Assembly: GCA_014529385.2 (NCBI GenBank)
Contig: CM043950.1
Span: 65,802,935-65,866,934 of the forward strand
Direction of reading: 5' to 3'
Source of the DNA: Adiantum capillus-veneris
Lineage: Eukaryota > Streptophyta > Polypodiopsida > Polypodiales > Pteridaceae
Length of the DNA: 64,000 nt
The notes below the pieces were generated by a model, which saw nothing but the letters and a program-made list of their open reading frames with translations, had not been told where the DNA came from and made no database searches. Shown here in pieces: positions 47,498 to 59,122 of this stretch. Made by a program: the position numbers and the translations under genes. Numbering within the stretch: the stretch's first letter is position 1; every line of letters begins with the position of its first letter.

Positions 47498-48888
47498 ATG
47501 GCTGACAATAACCAAGAGAGTAGAATGAACATTGATAACTTTGATTTTTCACATGAAGGTGCTAATGATGATGCTCCCATGTTTGTCAAATATCTTGTTA
47601 CTAGGTTGCAGCAAGCTATGGGCAACCTGAGCCAAAGTTACTCAACAACTTCATGCTTATGGAATTTCCCTTCCACTCCAAGAGGAGAGAGAGATTAGGA
47701 AGCCTCTTGAAGAGACCCCCAAAAGAAGAATCTCTCCCATACGAGAAGAGGAATCCAAAGAGCAAGAAAGTAATGAATCTTTAAGTTCCTCTGAAGATGT
47801 GGCTCCACGAAGTCGGCGGTCTAGACGATTGCCAACTCCTCCCAAGAGGAAACGTTCAATCCATAGTCCTTCTCCTTGTCACTCCAAAAGGGAAGAGAGG
47901 AAACACAGGAAGAAAAGGGCAAGAAAGAGGTCACCCTCTTCTCCTTCTTCTTCACCTTCCTCCTCTTCCGATGAAATCTTTGGCTATTCTCCTAGAGACT
48001 ACAAGAGGGGAGGACATCGCAAATCTTACCTACATGGCGAAGGTCACAAAAGCTCAAGAAGTTCAAAGAGGGAGGAAAGAGTATCTCTTTTCTCACCTAT
48101 GATGGCACCTTTGGTGCTACCAACAAAGTATTGGCCTTTATCCAGCAATTTGATGCGGCATTTGGAGATGAAGGCTTTATGGAGTCCTCCAAGCTACACG
48201 ATGTAGCTATGCACTTCCAAAAATTGGCTCGTCAATGGTGGGATAGCCTTCATGGCAATGGCGAAGCCCCAAGACATGGAAAACTCTACGAGTTTTCATC
48301 ATGAAGGAATTCCTTGCAAGCGATGCAAAGGAAAAAGTGCTTACAGAATGGCACAGTTTGAAGCTTCTCTCTCATGAAATTATCCACAAATATGTAGACA
48401 AGTTTTGGGATTTACATATCAAGGTTACTGTCTTTCAAAAGATAGACTTCGTTGAGAAAAAGCTACAATTCTGTGCGGGATTACCTGAAAAGATAGCCGA
48501 GTATGTAACCTCTCAACGGCCTAGTTCTATCACCAAAGTATTCCACCACACCATGGTTGCTTCGTACATCAATTTCCAACAAGGGGCTAGACGAATTGTC
48601 AAACCCATGGAAAACAAAGACAAGAATGATGCAAAGGGGAAAATCAATGCCCAAAATTCTTCTAAAGGTAGTTCCAACAAAAACAACAACAATCGGTCCA
48701 AGGAGAAGGGAGTTTACAAAGGTAAAAACAAACTGTCTCTTGAAGAGCTTGAAGCTTTTTGCAAGGACCATAATTTTTTTAAGTGTGGGGAGCAAGGACA
48801 CAGCTATCGTTATTGCCCCAAGAGAAATGCCCACAATGAGACTCCTAGAGCTTCCACCATTGAAGCTCCAAAAGAGGATGCTCATTAG
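47498..48888 (+). pseudogene. gag: Element E Gag with Arg/Ser-rich insert and damaged zinc knuckle
   Basis: The ORF begins MADNNQESRMN (47498) and shifts frame several times. 47799-48090 encodes an Arg/Ser/Lys-rich stretch (RSRRSRRLPTPPKRKRS...SSPSSSPSSSSDE). The capsid region reads VLAFIQQFDAAFGDEGF, HFQKLARQWWDSL and, from 48301, MKEFLASDAKEKVLTEWHSL. The knuckle reads FFKCGEQGHSYRYC, with Phe where the first Cys should be, so zinc binding is lost. Confidence 0.8.
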
Positions 48889-48945
48889 AAAGTATTACCT
48901 CTCTCCTATGCTTGCGGAAAGGTAAGGGAGCATGATTCTTTCATC

Positions 48946-49684
48946 TTGTTTGACCCTGGATCTACTCCCAACTTCATATCAATGGTGTTGGCCACCAAGT
49001 TGGGCATTCAAGCTTTTGAGATGGGAGATATTGTAACGGCCAACACCGCTTTCAAGGGACAGCAAGCCTGTGTTACTCCCTTGATTGGGAAGTTGAGGAT
49101 TCATATCCAAAGCTATGTTGAGAAAGAAGACTTTTCTCTCCTCTCCAACATGAGGATACTATCCTAGGGGCACCATGGTTCAACCGCATGGCTGCCAACA
49201 TGAAGTTCCCTGAAAGGAGAATCTACTTCACCTATAGGGAAAAGAGCATGTATATAGATGCTAGTGAGTCTGGTCGTACTATACCACTTGTAAATCCTCC
49301 TGATTTTGGTAAATAAATGAAGAGGTCAGTTTTTATGTACATTATTTTTGTCAAAGAGTCCCTAAAAGGTCCTAATGTTTCATCAGATGTAAATGGTAGG
49401 AATCAAGAAGAGTTAGACTTGTCTAATTTTCTAAAAGGATTCCAAGATTTGTTCATCGATGATATCCCTATGGACTTACCTCCAAAGCAAGAGGATGATG
49501 ACCATTGATTTGAGCTCCTAACAAGAATCACACCACCTAACAAGCCTCCTTATCGAGTTTCCCAAGCTCAACAAGACGAGATCATGAGGTAAGTACAAGA
49601 ATTGGTAGACAAAGGGATGGTGAGGCCTAGCTCCTCTCCCATTTGTTCTCCAGTCCTTTTAGTGCAAAAGAAAGATGATACATA
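48946..49684 (+). pseudogene. Element E protease and start of RT
   Basis: LFDPGSTPNFIS gives a D-P-G-S active site in place of D-T/S-G-S. A broken C-terminal part reads LGAPWFNRMAANM. After 49500 the RT N-terminus reads PPNKPPYRVSQAQQDEIM, VDKGMVRPSSSPICSPVLLVQKKDD, then meets element D at 49685-49688. The reading resumes exactly at 60250 (MHVDHRALN). Confidence 0.75.
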
Positions 49685-49688
49685 CCAT

Positions 49689-51636
49689 TGAGAGGCGGAA
49701 GTGAAAAAATAGACCCGGTGGCCTCTACACCAAGACTATGCACAATGGCCTCATCATGGGGAATACGCAATAGGGGCACCACCTAGCAAGATATGCGGCT
49801 AGGACGCATACATATACACAATGAAACATGCCATGGAAAACAATTTCAAGATCCACACCCAAATGTGGAATGGGGTGGTCAGAGAATAAGGTGAGAGGAG
49901 TGGTGAGTGAGTGAGAATGGGCTCGCTACTCGTGCATGTAGTAAGGAAGATAACGAGGTCAGGGATACATGCAAGTATGCTCACTTCTCATACAAAAGGT
50001 GGCGAATCCGCACACCTTAAGATGGAAGTAGCAAGATGATAGGAATATGAGAGGGAGAGAGAGAGTGTGTGTGTATGGTGGCGAATCCGCACACCTTAAC
50101 ATAAGCAGGAAAAAAATGGCAAGGAACAAGCATATACCATACTCACAATGAGATGTATCCAAAGCGACACAAAGTATGGCACCAAGATGGAGTGTGTTGA
50201 TTGCTTGCAAAAGATGAATGCAATAGGTAGCGTATGGCAGGAAAATGAGAAGGGAACAAGATCGTAGGAGGCATAATGGAGAGATGGGAGTTGATGGCGA
50301 GGAATATCATGACTGTGTCCACCCTTCTTCTTCTTGAAATTGTGCCTTCAACCCTTAATTCCAAGTGGTGTGGAGGTGTGGTGCTCATCTTTTGTGCATG
50401 GTGATGGTGATGATGATGGTGTTGTGATTATGTGATTATGGTTCATGCTACAAGCATGTAGCATAAGAGTGTGTATGGATAGGTGTGTGTGTGTGTGTGT
50501 TTTTTTTTTTTTTTTCTTAGTGAGCTCTCATGGCCTCCTTATATACGGAAGGAGGGAAGGTTTTAGCAATATTTCTAATTGAGGTGAGTGTCCCACTCTG
50601 GTGACTAGGAAAATGGGGTGCATGTGACTGTGGCTCCCATCTTGTCTCCTCATTATTTAAAATACCAGAGTCAATAGAGAGAGAAGAAGAGAGAATGTGG
50701 GTAGGATGTAGAGGATAGGAGATATTTACAATAGTTTAGCTTTGGCTAGACATAAGCTTATTAGGGAGAGAAGAGAGAGGTAAGAAAATTATAAGAGAGG
50801 TTGTCGAAGGTGGATAATTGTTGATGAGGATGGATCCTCCAAAAATGGTGATAGAATCACTCTAGACTTGCCAAGACCTCATTAAAAGAGCCTTGTCTCT
50901 TGTAATCATGCTTGAAGACTTGTAGAACCATAGCCATTCTAGAGGGAAGAAAACTAGGGATGGCCTGTGTCACCATTACATGAGAAAACTGGGGTCCACT
51001 ACAAAAATCATAGCTCCGCGTTCATAACTCCAAAAATTCTAAAAAAATTTGAGCTAAAAGTTGAGATCACGAGCTACATCTTTTATGTTGAACACTCCTT
51101 CAGATTTGGGGTTCTTCTTTACTTAAAAAATTCAGCCAAATAATGTATTATTTGTGGCTGCAAAAGTCTTTTGGTGGTCCCCTTTGAGTGGACTTCTCTC
51201 TTGCCTTCAAGTGTAAGCTCTTTCATGTGTATGAAAACATGACCTAGAGTTTTGAAAAGATTGGCAATCATTTAGATGGAGGTATTATTGAAATTTGAAA
51301 GTGGGGTTGAGGTTTGAAAATGAAAACTAGTGAATAAAATATTTGGTAGGGTGGAATAATATACATACATGAAAAATATATTAGAAAATACTAAAATATA
51401 TAATGTAATTTAGAATATATATATTTAATATTTAAGGTCAAAAGAGAGATCAACAAAGAAAGCTTACTTATCTATGCTACATCGTGATTGATTAGCAAGT
51501 CTTATTTATTTAATAAAGGCTAAAACGTTTGTGAAAAAGGAAGAAAAAATCAAAAGTAACTTATATAATAGGAAATATTTTGGTAAAAGGGCAAAAATAT
51601 ATGGGGGGTTCCCATGCATGGAAAAAGCTTGCCTCA
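49689..51636 (-). repeat. Element D 3' LTR (left in window)
   Basis: Starts TGAGAGGCGG and ends TTGCCTCA on the plus strand. It carries a TATA box in element sense (50540-50545 region), a short GT run and a poly-T run (50498-50516). It matches 58295-60245 with few differences. Confidence 0.95.
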
Positions 51637-51822
51637 TTAGCCCTCCCCCTAAGGCTAGAGGTATTCATGCCTCTAGCGCTGTACTTGATCCTTCTTCAAT
51701 TGAGGTGGAGGAGTCTCCCTCCTCAGGGATTTCCATCATAGGTGCTTGATCAAACCTCAAAAAGTACATCTTCAACCTCCATCCATTGACACGTGTTTTG
51801 TGGAGCCTACCATCTGCATCCA

Positions 51823-53058
51823 TCAATAACTGCCATTGGCGTAGCGCTTTCTAATGACAAATGGCCCCTCCCATCTGGGTGAAAACTTTTTATCCTTCCT
51901 AGTGTCAAACCTGTTATCATACCGTAGGACCAACATACCTTTCTTGAGACCTTTTGCCCTAAGTCCCTTATTGAAGGTAAGTCGACGTTGCTCTGCCTGT
52001 GCTGCATAATAGTTGATAGCATCTTCTCTGTCTAGTTGAAGCCTCTCTAGATCAAGAATGTGGTTGTGGAGATGAGCATTAGGAAGTTCCACTTGCCCAG
52101 CTAGCACCCTGAGACTAGCCAATTGTACTTCAATGGGTAAAATGGCTTCCTTACCAAATACCAAGTGATATGGTGTGAATGCAAGGGATGTGCGAAATGA
52201 AGTGCGATAAGCCCAAAGTGCAGCCATAAGATGCTTGTCCCAATCACTTTTGTGATTGTTTACATGTTTAGTGATGATCTTGCAGATCGTACCATTTACC
52301 TTTACCACCAAACCATTGCATTGTGGGTAGTAGGGAGTTGAGTGTCGTCGTGAGATATCTAAATTCTCCATTAGCTCTCCTACAAGGTCTCCTCTAAAAC
52401 CTGGTCCCCTGTCAGAAATTATTTCAAGAGGAGTGCCAAAACGGCAACAAATGTTTTCAAATACGAACTTAGACACTTCCTTAGCTGTAATCCGGGTGGT
52501 GGCAACTGCTTCAGCCCACCTGGTCATGTAGTCCCCACCCATGATGATATAAAATTTACCTGATTGGCTCCTTGGCAAAGGCCCAATAGCATCAATTTCC
52601 CATTTCTCAAATGGTCCATATGAGATTATAGGAGTCTGTGGCTCATATGTGAGCCTCCTATCCCCTGCCTTTTGACATTCTTTGCATGTTTTACACCAAT
52701 GATGCACATCCCTATGTAGACTAGGCCATACAAACCCGGCTTGTAGAATCTTTCTACTAGTGATGTCAAGTGCAAAGTGTCCTCCGCAAACACCATCATG
52801 GCAACTTGAAATGATTTCAGTGATCTCTCTAGAGAGAGGTACACGCCTAAGAATTTGATCCTTACCCTTGCAGTAGAGGCCGTCATTGATAAGGCGGTAT
52901 TTTGTTGCCTTGCGCACAAGCCACTGCTTTTGGCCCTTAGTAAGATCCTTAGGACACTCTCCTGTGTCCAAGAAACTCATGATGTCAGGCATAGCATCGC
53001 TACCTTGGAAGAGAGGCAGCTTCAACTTGATAGCACCCACCACTGAAACATCTTGCAA
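51823..53058 (-). pseudogene. Element D integrase with lost catalytic glutamate
   Basis: Zinc-binding HDGVCGGH...CKTCKEC is followed by the DDE core: first Asp in WEIDAIGP, second in ISDRGPGF. The third motif, normally NGQxE, reads NGLVVKVN (about 52325-52302), so the catalytic Glu is Val and the Gln is Leu. The C-terminal KKGMLVLRY...PRWEGPFVI is a GPY/F-type module. 411 codons are open without a stop. A one-base frameshift separates this ORF from the upstream RNase H frame near 53165. Strand transfer should be inactive. Confidence 0.88.
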
Positions 53059-53135
53059 CTTCTCTCTAGCTAGAGCAGCTGCTTCTTGATTTTCTGCTCG
53101 AGGGACATGATGTAATTGTACAACTTGAAATTTCC

Positions 53136-54329
53136 CTAAAAGTTCCTTGACTTTGCGCCTAGCAAGCTATGATTTTTACAAGCCCAAGTTCCTTGTATTT
53201 GTTTTATTAAAAGCATGGCATCACCAAATACATTTAACCGTTGAATGCCCTGTGTCACACACCACTCTAACCCAAGAGTTAAGGCTGCATATTCTGCCTC
53301 ATTGTTAGAGTGAGAATCCAAGAGATTCCCAATGGAGAAAACTTTATCCCCTTGCTCGTTGAAGATGACAATGCCTGCTGCAGCTTTGTCCACTTTCCTC
53401 TTGTAGGCTCCATCAAAGAAAAGAGAGTGAGCCTCCTCTACCTTAGGGACTTTCAGTACGGGTGTAATATCTTGATCATTTGGATTTATCTTTAGCTTCT
53501 TTTCATAGTGGCGATGAGTGAGAATACCTCCTAGACTGGCCCTTGTGGAGTTCTCCACTTGCATTGTGTAGTCAAACTCTTGCAGCCTTGTGAGCCATTT
53601 GGAAATCCTAGAAGAAACATCCATGTGCTGCATTACATAAGGAAATACTTCTTCCATTGTTAAGATTATGAATGGTCTAGACAATAAATAAGAGCAAAAT
53701 TTGGTGGTAGCAAACATTAATGCAAGCACCATGTGCTCCACTGCCATGTATCCCTTTTCTGATGGAGTCATCATTCGACTAGAGAAGTAGATAGGACGCA
53801 TGAAAGAAGTTTGAGGATCCTTTTGCATCAATACATCCCCAAGTGTGTCATTGCCCACACTAGGGTTTACATAAAATGGCTCGTTCCACTTTGGAGGTGC
53901 TATGGTGGGAAGTGAAGCTAGAATTTGTTTTACCTCATTGAATTGTTGTTCATTTTCTTCACTCCAAGTGAAGATCTCTTGATGGGTAACTTGTTGTAAA
54001 GGGAGAACCACTTGGGAGAGCAAGTGAATGAACCTACTCAAATACCTCACCTTTTGAAGAAAAGAGACCAACTTCTTTGTTGTGGTGGGAGAGGTCAAAG
54101 CCACCAAGGCTTGAACCTTGCTTGGGTCAGCTTCAATGCCATTGTCCGAGATGACATGGCCAAGAAGAGTGACCTTGCTTTCACCAATGTGGCATTTCTC
54201 CACATTGAGTTGGCCCCCCAAAGCTGGTAGCCTAGCTAGACCTTCATAAACTTTCTCCAAATGAAGAGAGCGAGAGCTATAGATACAAAAGTCATCAATA
54301 AAAACACGGATTGATTTTCCAAAGAATGG
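53136..54329 (-). pseudogene. Element D RT C-terminus, native RNase H and archaeal-type RNase H
   Basis: It is in frame with the upstream gag-pro-RT ORF after one TAG (54332-54330). RT continues with the catalytic VFIDDFCIYS and thumb (GHVISDNGIEADPSKV). A degenerate gypsy RNase H follows (YVNPSVGNDTLGDVL, where the usual Asp is lacking; EKGYMAVEHMVLAL). Then comes the second RNase H: SLFFDGAYKRK (Asp), NNEAEYAALTLGL (Glu), VFGDAMLLIKQI (Asp) and, across the frameshift, HVPRAENQEAAALAR. A vestigial first and intact-looking second RNase H is the Tat arrangement. Confidence 0.88.
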
Positions 54330-56897
54330 CTAAAAAACAAATGTCACATATCGATGAAAAGTGGCTGGAGCATTAGTGAGACCAAAAGGCATAACTCTGT
54401 AAGCAAAACATCCCCATGGTGTGATGAAGGTTGTCTTCTTTTGATCTTCTTCAGCGATGCTAATTTGGAAGTAGCATGAGTAGCCATCACATACCGTGTA
54501 GCGCTCATGTCCTGCTACCTCATTGAGTATATCGTCTTGAAAAGGAAGAGGAAAATGGTCCCTCTTTGTGGCTGCATTAAGAGGCTTGTAATCAACACAA
54601 ACCCTCCACTTACCATTCTTCTTTGGTGTGACTACCACTGGAGAAACCCACTCTGAGTCTTCAACAGGATAGATAAAACCGTCTTCTAGCAATTTCCTCA
54701 CCTCTTTGAGTAGGGCGTCTTGTTGAATTACTCCTAGCCGCCTGAGCTTCTGCACTATAGGTTTACTTCCCTCCTTGAGCTTAATGTGATGTTGAACTAC
54801 TGTGATGCCAGTGATTTTATCATATTCATCAATGAACAATGTGGTAAAATTACTTAGCATCAAAATATAATCTTCACGCTCCTTCCCACACAACTCACTA
54901 GAGATCATTTGATGTAGCTTACTTGCTTCTACCAGAGGTTGTATACCTGGTGTCTCCCCTTGGTTTGATGATGAGGCATCAGGTTGCTCCATCTTCTTAG
55001 GGTCCTTGAGAATGATCCCCATCACCTCAATGCTACTGTCACTTTCTTCACTCACTGTTGACGACTCCTCTAAAGTGGTTGAAGAGTCACCACTACAAAA
55101 CTCATCCATAGAGGTTTCTAGATCCATGTCGCATTGTCGACCTATCTTCATGTCGTAAAGTATTGGCCTCCATTTTGCATCCTTCATCTGGATTATGCCG
55201 GTGTCCCAGTCCTGCTTAGCTCTCATAGCCATAAGCCAAGGCCTCCCTAGAATGATAGGGTAGCCCTCCCCTTTGTGTGGCATGACAAAGACGTCCACAT
55301 CTACCTCCGTGTTGAATGCCTTTAGCCTAACTGCATTTATGACACCAACACATTGAACTTTTAAATTATTTGCCATTTTGGCTCGGCATGGTGCCGGCCG
55401 ACTCACCTCTAAACCCAAACGGTGCATCATTTTTTCACTCATGACGCATATTTGTGCTCCACCATCGATGTAGATATTGGAGATGTGTTGCCCTTTGATG
55501 TAAGTATCCATCAGTGGTAGTATGTCATCTAGATTCCTCCCAGAGATAGCCCCAACTATCTTTGGCTTTGGTCGTCTAGTGCTAACCATCTTTGTCCATT
55601 GTCTCCTCACCCTAGGTGCTAGGTGGAGTAACTGGGGCCAGGTGATTTTTGGGCCCTGCACAGAAACATCTTGAACCAAATCATATGGTTTAGAACATTC
55701 ACCCAAAGAGAAATCTACAATGTCAATTTTACGTCGTGACTTGGACGGCTTTTTGTTAGATTCCCCTTTAGTCTTCATCTTTTCTTCCTTTTGGGAAGAT
55801 TCACCATGCCTAGCGCGTTTTACCCCTATGGCATCTACTCCTTTAACTTTTGTCTTATCCTCCTTCACTTTCTCCTTTCCTTTACCTTCAAGATTGATGA
55901 CGCTTACTGTTTGATTGCCAACTGGTGGTGGGGGTAAGGGTGGAATGAGAGGTTGTGGTTGTGGTGGTGGTTGTGGTTGAATGGGTGGTTGTAGGATTTG
56001 CACGGGTGGTGCTTGTTGTGGTGCCCTCGGTGGTGGTGGTCTTGCTCTCGGTGGTGAAACCTGGTTTTGCCTGGCTCCTCTATTGAAATTCTGCCTCCTT
56101 GGGTGTGGACAGTAGTACATGCCATGACCATCCTCCCCACAATTGTAGCAGTGGTATTCTTGGTTTTTCCTTCGTTGTCCTCTTTCTTGCTCTTGGTTGC
56201 GATTGTGTGCATGCCCTTGTTGTATCAAATGGACTGAGAGATTCTCAAGTTGATTGGTGATTCCATTGAGCAGGTCTTGCTGATCTTCAATTGGTTCTTG
56301 TGGTTGAATCCTCTGGGCGGCTGTTGTAGGTGGTGCTAGAGGTGGTCGGGTCCTAACGGCTTCCTCTTCATCGATATTCCTGGCTTGTAGGCGCAACTTC
56401 TTGTCTTTAAGGCGGGCCACTTCAACTGCTAGCTCATACGTAGCAGGAAACCTTCCCTTCACCTTCTCTTTAAGAGTTGGCCATAACCCAGTCACAAACC
56501 GATCTTTTTTTAGGAAATCAGGTGCCCCCTCATCCTCTCTTAGCGATGCAACCCATCGCCCCCATAAATCTACAAACTTTGACTCATATGATGCGTATTC
56601 TAGCATACTGCCCTGCTTCAACTCTGTCAACAATTGCCATAGCTTCTCTGATGTTGTGCCCTCTCCAAAACGCTTGACAAAGGCTGCTCTTAATAAGTCC
56701 CACCGTTCCTTGGTTTCTTGTGCCAAGGCATTGTACCATGATCTTGCCTCCACCTTCATTAGAAGTGGGAAGATGTGCAAGCGCGAAGCATCATCATCTC
56801 TCGCAGAGATGACACATGCTATTTCCAAGTTGTCTAGAAAGTCTGCAGCATCCTCACCCACCTTACCAGTAAATGTTGGAAATGCTACACTTGCCAT
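54330..56897 (-). CDS. gag-pol: Element D Gag-protease-RT (N-terminal part) ORF
   Basis: The probable start is MASVAFPTFTGKVGEDAADF at 56897; a longer frame opens at 56963. Gag capsid words are LHIFPLLMKVEARSWYNAL and LKQGSMLEYASYESKFVDLWGRW. A proline-rich region and the knuckle CYNCGEDGHGMYYC (CX2CX4HX4C, ~56130-56160) follow. Protease has IDGGAQICVMS (D-G-G-A) and PIILGRPWL. RT begins GFIYPVEDSEWVSPVVVTPKKNGK, CVDYKPLNAATKRDH and PFGLTNAPATF, then a TAG at 54330 cuts it. ~850 otherwise open codons show recent decay or possible stop readthrough. Confidence 0.92.
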   Translation of the reverse strand: MASVAFPTFTGKVGEDAADFLDNLEIACVISARDDDASRLHIFPLLMKVEARSWYNALAQETKERWDLLRAAFVKRFGEGTTSEKLWQLLTELKQGSMLEYASYESKFVDLWGRWVASLREDEGAPDFLKKDRFVTGLWPTLKEKVKGRFPATYELAVEVARLKDKKLRLQARNIDEEEAVRTRPPLAPPTTAAQRIQPQEPIEDQQDLLNGITNQLENLSVHLIQQGHAHNRNQEQERGQRRKNQEYHCYNCGEDGHGMYYCPHPRRQNFNRGARQNQVSPPRARPPPPRAPQQAPPVQILQPPIQPQPPPQPQPLIPPLPPPPVGNQTVSVINLEGKGKEKVKEDKTKVKGVDAIGVKRARHGESSQKEEKMKTKGESNKKPSKSRRKIDIVDFSLGECSKPYDLVQDVSVQGPKITWPQLLHLAPRVRRQWTKMVSTRRPKPKIVGAISGRNLDDILPLMDTYIKGQHISNIYIDGGAQICVMSEKMMHRLGLEVSRPAPCRAKMANNLKVQCVGVINAVRLKAFNTEVDVDVFVMPHKGEGYPIILGRPWLMAMRAKQDWDTGIIQMKDAKWRPILYDMKIGRQCDMDLETSMDEFCSGDSSTTLEESSTVSEESDSSIEVMGIILKDPKKMEQPDASSSNQGETPGIQPLVEASKLHQMISSELCGKEREDYILMLSNFTTLFIDEYDKITGITVVQHHIKLKEGSKPIVQKLRRLGVIQQDALLKEVRKLLEDGFIYPVEDSEWVSPVVVTPKKNGKWRVCVDYKPLNAATKRDHFPLPFQDDILNEVAGHERYTVCDGYSCYFQISIAEEDQKKTTFITPWGCFAYRVMPFGLTNAPATFHRYVTFVF

Positions 56898-56993
56898 TGT
56901 GAAAGTGAGAAAATTAACTCGACTTAGATTTTTTTTTTTATTTTTTTTTATAGAGAGATTCAATACATGGGTGCTCGGTGGATGGAAAACATA

Positions 56994-58224
56994 CTATACA
57001 AGGATGAAAAGAACTACATCAAAAGACCCTTCATGATTAATCATAGGGAGGATAAAGGGTAGAGAAGAGGTGTTTATCTCTTGCAGTCGTTCTCTACCAA
57101 ACATGGTTGTAATGATCTGCTGATAAAACATCTTGCGGTCCAAGATTACTTTGATTGATTGAATTCGTTGTGGTGCATAAGTTTGGTTCCTTGCAAAAGG
57201 TTGATGTGCTGGGTCCATCACATGATAATTCGGAAAGGCTCTCTCCTTTGTGGTGGAAGGTTATAGTCGGAGGTGTAGAGCTCTTGGTAGTCGAGGTCAA
57301 ATTTATAGTACCACAGGACAAGGTTGTCTTCGTCTTCTAGCTCTAGGACTGCCCCTCTAGCAAGCTCTTAGAAAAGCTTGAACTCTCTCTCTTTGAGCAA
57401 CTTCACTTTCCTGCAAGATAGAGTGTCATCTAGTGTATACACAGGTGTGATGAGGTAGGTGGTGAGTCTTACCACTTGTATTAATCCAAGTTGGATGGAT
57501 ACATAGCAAGCTGTAAAGTCATCATCATAGCCTTGATTCACAAGCAACACCCCTTGAAGGTGGAGGTTCTTGTCTTTCCGCCAAGCAAAACCAGTGTCAA
57601 AGACCTTGTCGATGACAAGCTCCGCCACTTCACTCGGTAGATGACGTAGAATCCATGCTGCTGTTTCTAGTTCCTGGTTCATGAGATGAGAGTGAGGTAT
57701 AGAAAGACTTTGGAGGATTTACCCTTTTGTTTTGGAGACCGGGTGATTGTCGGCGCTGGAAAACCCTTGAATCTTTTGGTGCAAGGGAGAGGGAGGGACC
57801 ACGTGTTCGTAGTAGCTTCCTCAAGTTGTGAAGGCTTGTTGTGGGCGTAGGTGGAATAGGTGGCAAAGATGTGGACGTAGATGTAGAGAAGCCTGGCGCT
57901 ACTTGAAAGCCTACTGATGTGAGAACGCCTGTGCGGATGTCGAGGGAGAAAATGATGGCCTTTTCTTCACTTTGGGTTGCACTCATGTCGAAGGTGCGGT
58001 TTTTGTATACAATGTGAGCATGATGCAGCTTGTGCCTTGCTTTTACGCTTGCGCGGATGATGAGAAATGTAAACAATTTGAGTAGGGAAAGAGGGTCTTA
58101 CCACCTCTTCTATGCTAACAATACAACACCCTGGCAAGAGTGTCTTGATGACTTGAGTCAAACCTTTTTGAAGCTCCTCCTCTTCAGTGGTCCAATTAGA
58201 GAATTCAAGAAGCCACTCGTCCAT
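56994..58224 (-). pseudogene. Element D pre-gag ORF region (ORF1-like), frame-shifted
   Basis: Successive overlapping frames keep protein-like text. 58224 reads MDEWLLEFSNWTTEEEELQK and VIKTLLPGCCIVSIEEVVR. 57682 reads AAWILRHLPSEVAELVIDKVF and LLVNQGYDDDFTACYV. About 57350 reads LARGAVLELEDEDNLVLWYY. 57218-56994 reads MDPAHQPFARNQ, QRIQ, DRKMFYQQ, LPFILPMIN. Each step shifts frame, suggesting one ancestral ORF of ~400 codons that decayed. The last block is shared with element B. Ogre/Tat elements are known to have an ORF1 before gag; function unknown. Confidence 0.65.
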
Positions 58225-58231
58225 GAAGAGA

Positions 58232-58292
58232 AGTAAACATGTCAGTCTTGTAAACTGAAGGTCTTGAGTTCGATCCTCAGTGGGGGCACCAA
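58232..58292 (+). other. Element D primer-binding site extended into a tRNA-Thr(UGU)-like 3' half
   Basis: In element sense the site TGGTGCCCCCACTGAGGA starts 2 bases inside the LTR. On the plus strand the sequence reads as a tRNA 3' half. It has a 5 bp anticodon stem TCAGT/ACTGA enclosing the loop CTTGTAA (anticodon TGT), then AGGTC, a T arm (TTGAG-TTCGATC-CTCAG), acceptor strand TGGGGGC, discriminator A and CCA. A normal primer site is ~18 bases; here the similarity spans ~55. The 5' acceptor half is not convincingly present, so it is not called as a tRNA gene. Confidence 0.65.
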
Positions 58293-58294
58293 AT

Positions 58295-59091
58295 GAGAGG
58301 CGGAAGTGAAAAAATAGACCCGGTGGCCTCTACACCAAGACTATGCACAATGGCCTCATCATGGGGAATACGCAATAGGGGCACCACCTAGCAAGATATG
58401 CGGCTAGGACGCATACATATACACAATGAAACATGCCATGGAAAACAATTTCAAGATCCACATCCAAATGTGGAATGGGGTGGTCAGAGAATAAGGTGAG
58501 AGGAGTGGTGAGTGAGTGAGAATGGGCTCGCTACTTGTGCATGTAGTAAGGAAGATAACGAGGTCAGGGATACATGCAAGTATGCTCACTTCTCATACAA
58601 AAGGTGGCAAATCCGCACACCTCAAGATGGAAGTAGCAAGATGATAGGAATATGAGAGGGAGAGAGAGTGTGTGTGTATGGTGGCGAATCCGCACACCTT
58701 AACATAAGCAGAAAAAAAAATGGCAAGGAACAAGCATATACCATACTCACAATGAGATGTATCCAAAGCGACACAAAGTATGGCACCAAGATGGAGTGTG
58801 TTGATTGCTTGCAAAAGATGAATGCAATAGGTAGCGTATGGCAGGAAAATGAGAAGCGAACAAGATCGTAGGAGGCATAATGGAGAGATGGGAGTTGATG
58901 GCGAGGAATATCATGAGTGTGTCCACCCTTCTTCTTCTTGAAATTGTGCCTTCAACCCTTAATTCCAAGTGGTGTGGAGGTGTGGTGCTCATCTTTTGTG
59001 CATGGTGATGGTGATGATGATGGTGTTGTGATTATGTGATTAGGGTTCATGCTACAAGCATGTAGCATAAGAGTGTGTATGAATAGGTGTG

Positions 59092-59122
<31 letters not shown>

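Noticed and set aside
55720-57036. Plus-strand ORFs of 64-211 codons opposite element D gag
   Set aside because: Shadows of the long minus-strand Gag-protease frame.
58217-58292. A complete tRNA-Thr gene
   Set aside because: The 3' half folds well, but the 5' acceptor strand and D arm are not convincing. Its position beside the LTR fits a primer-binding site.
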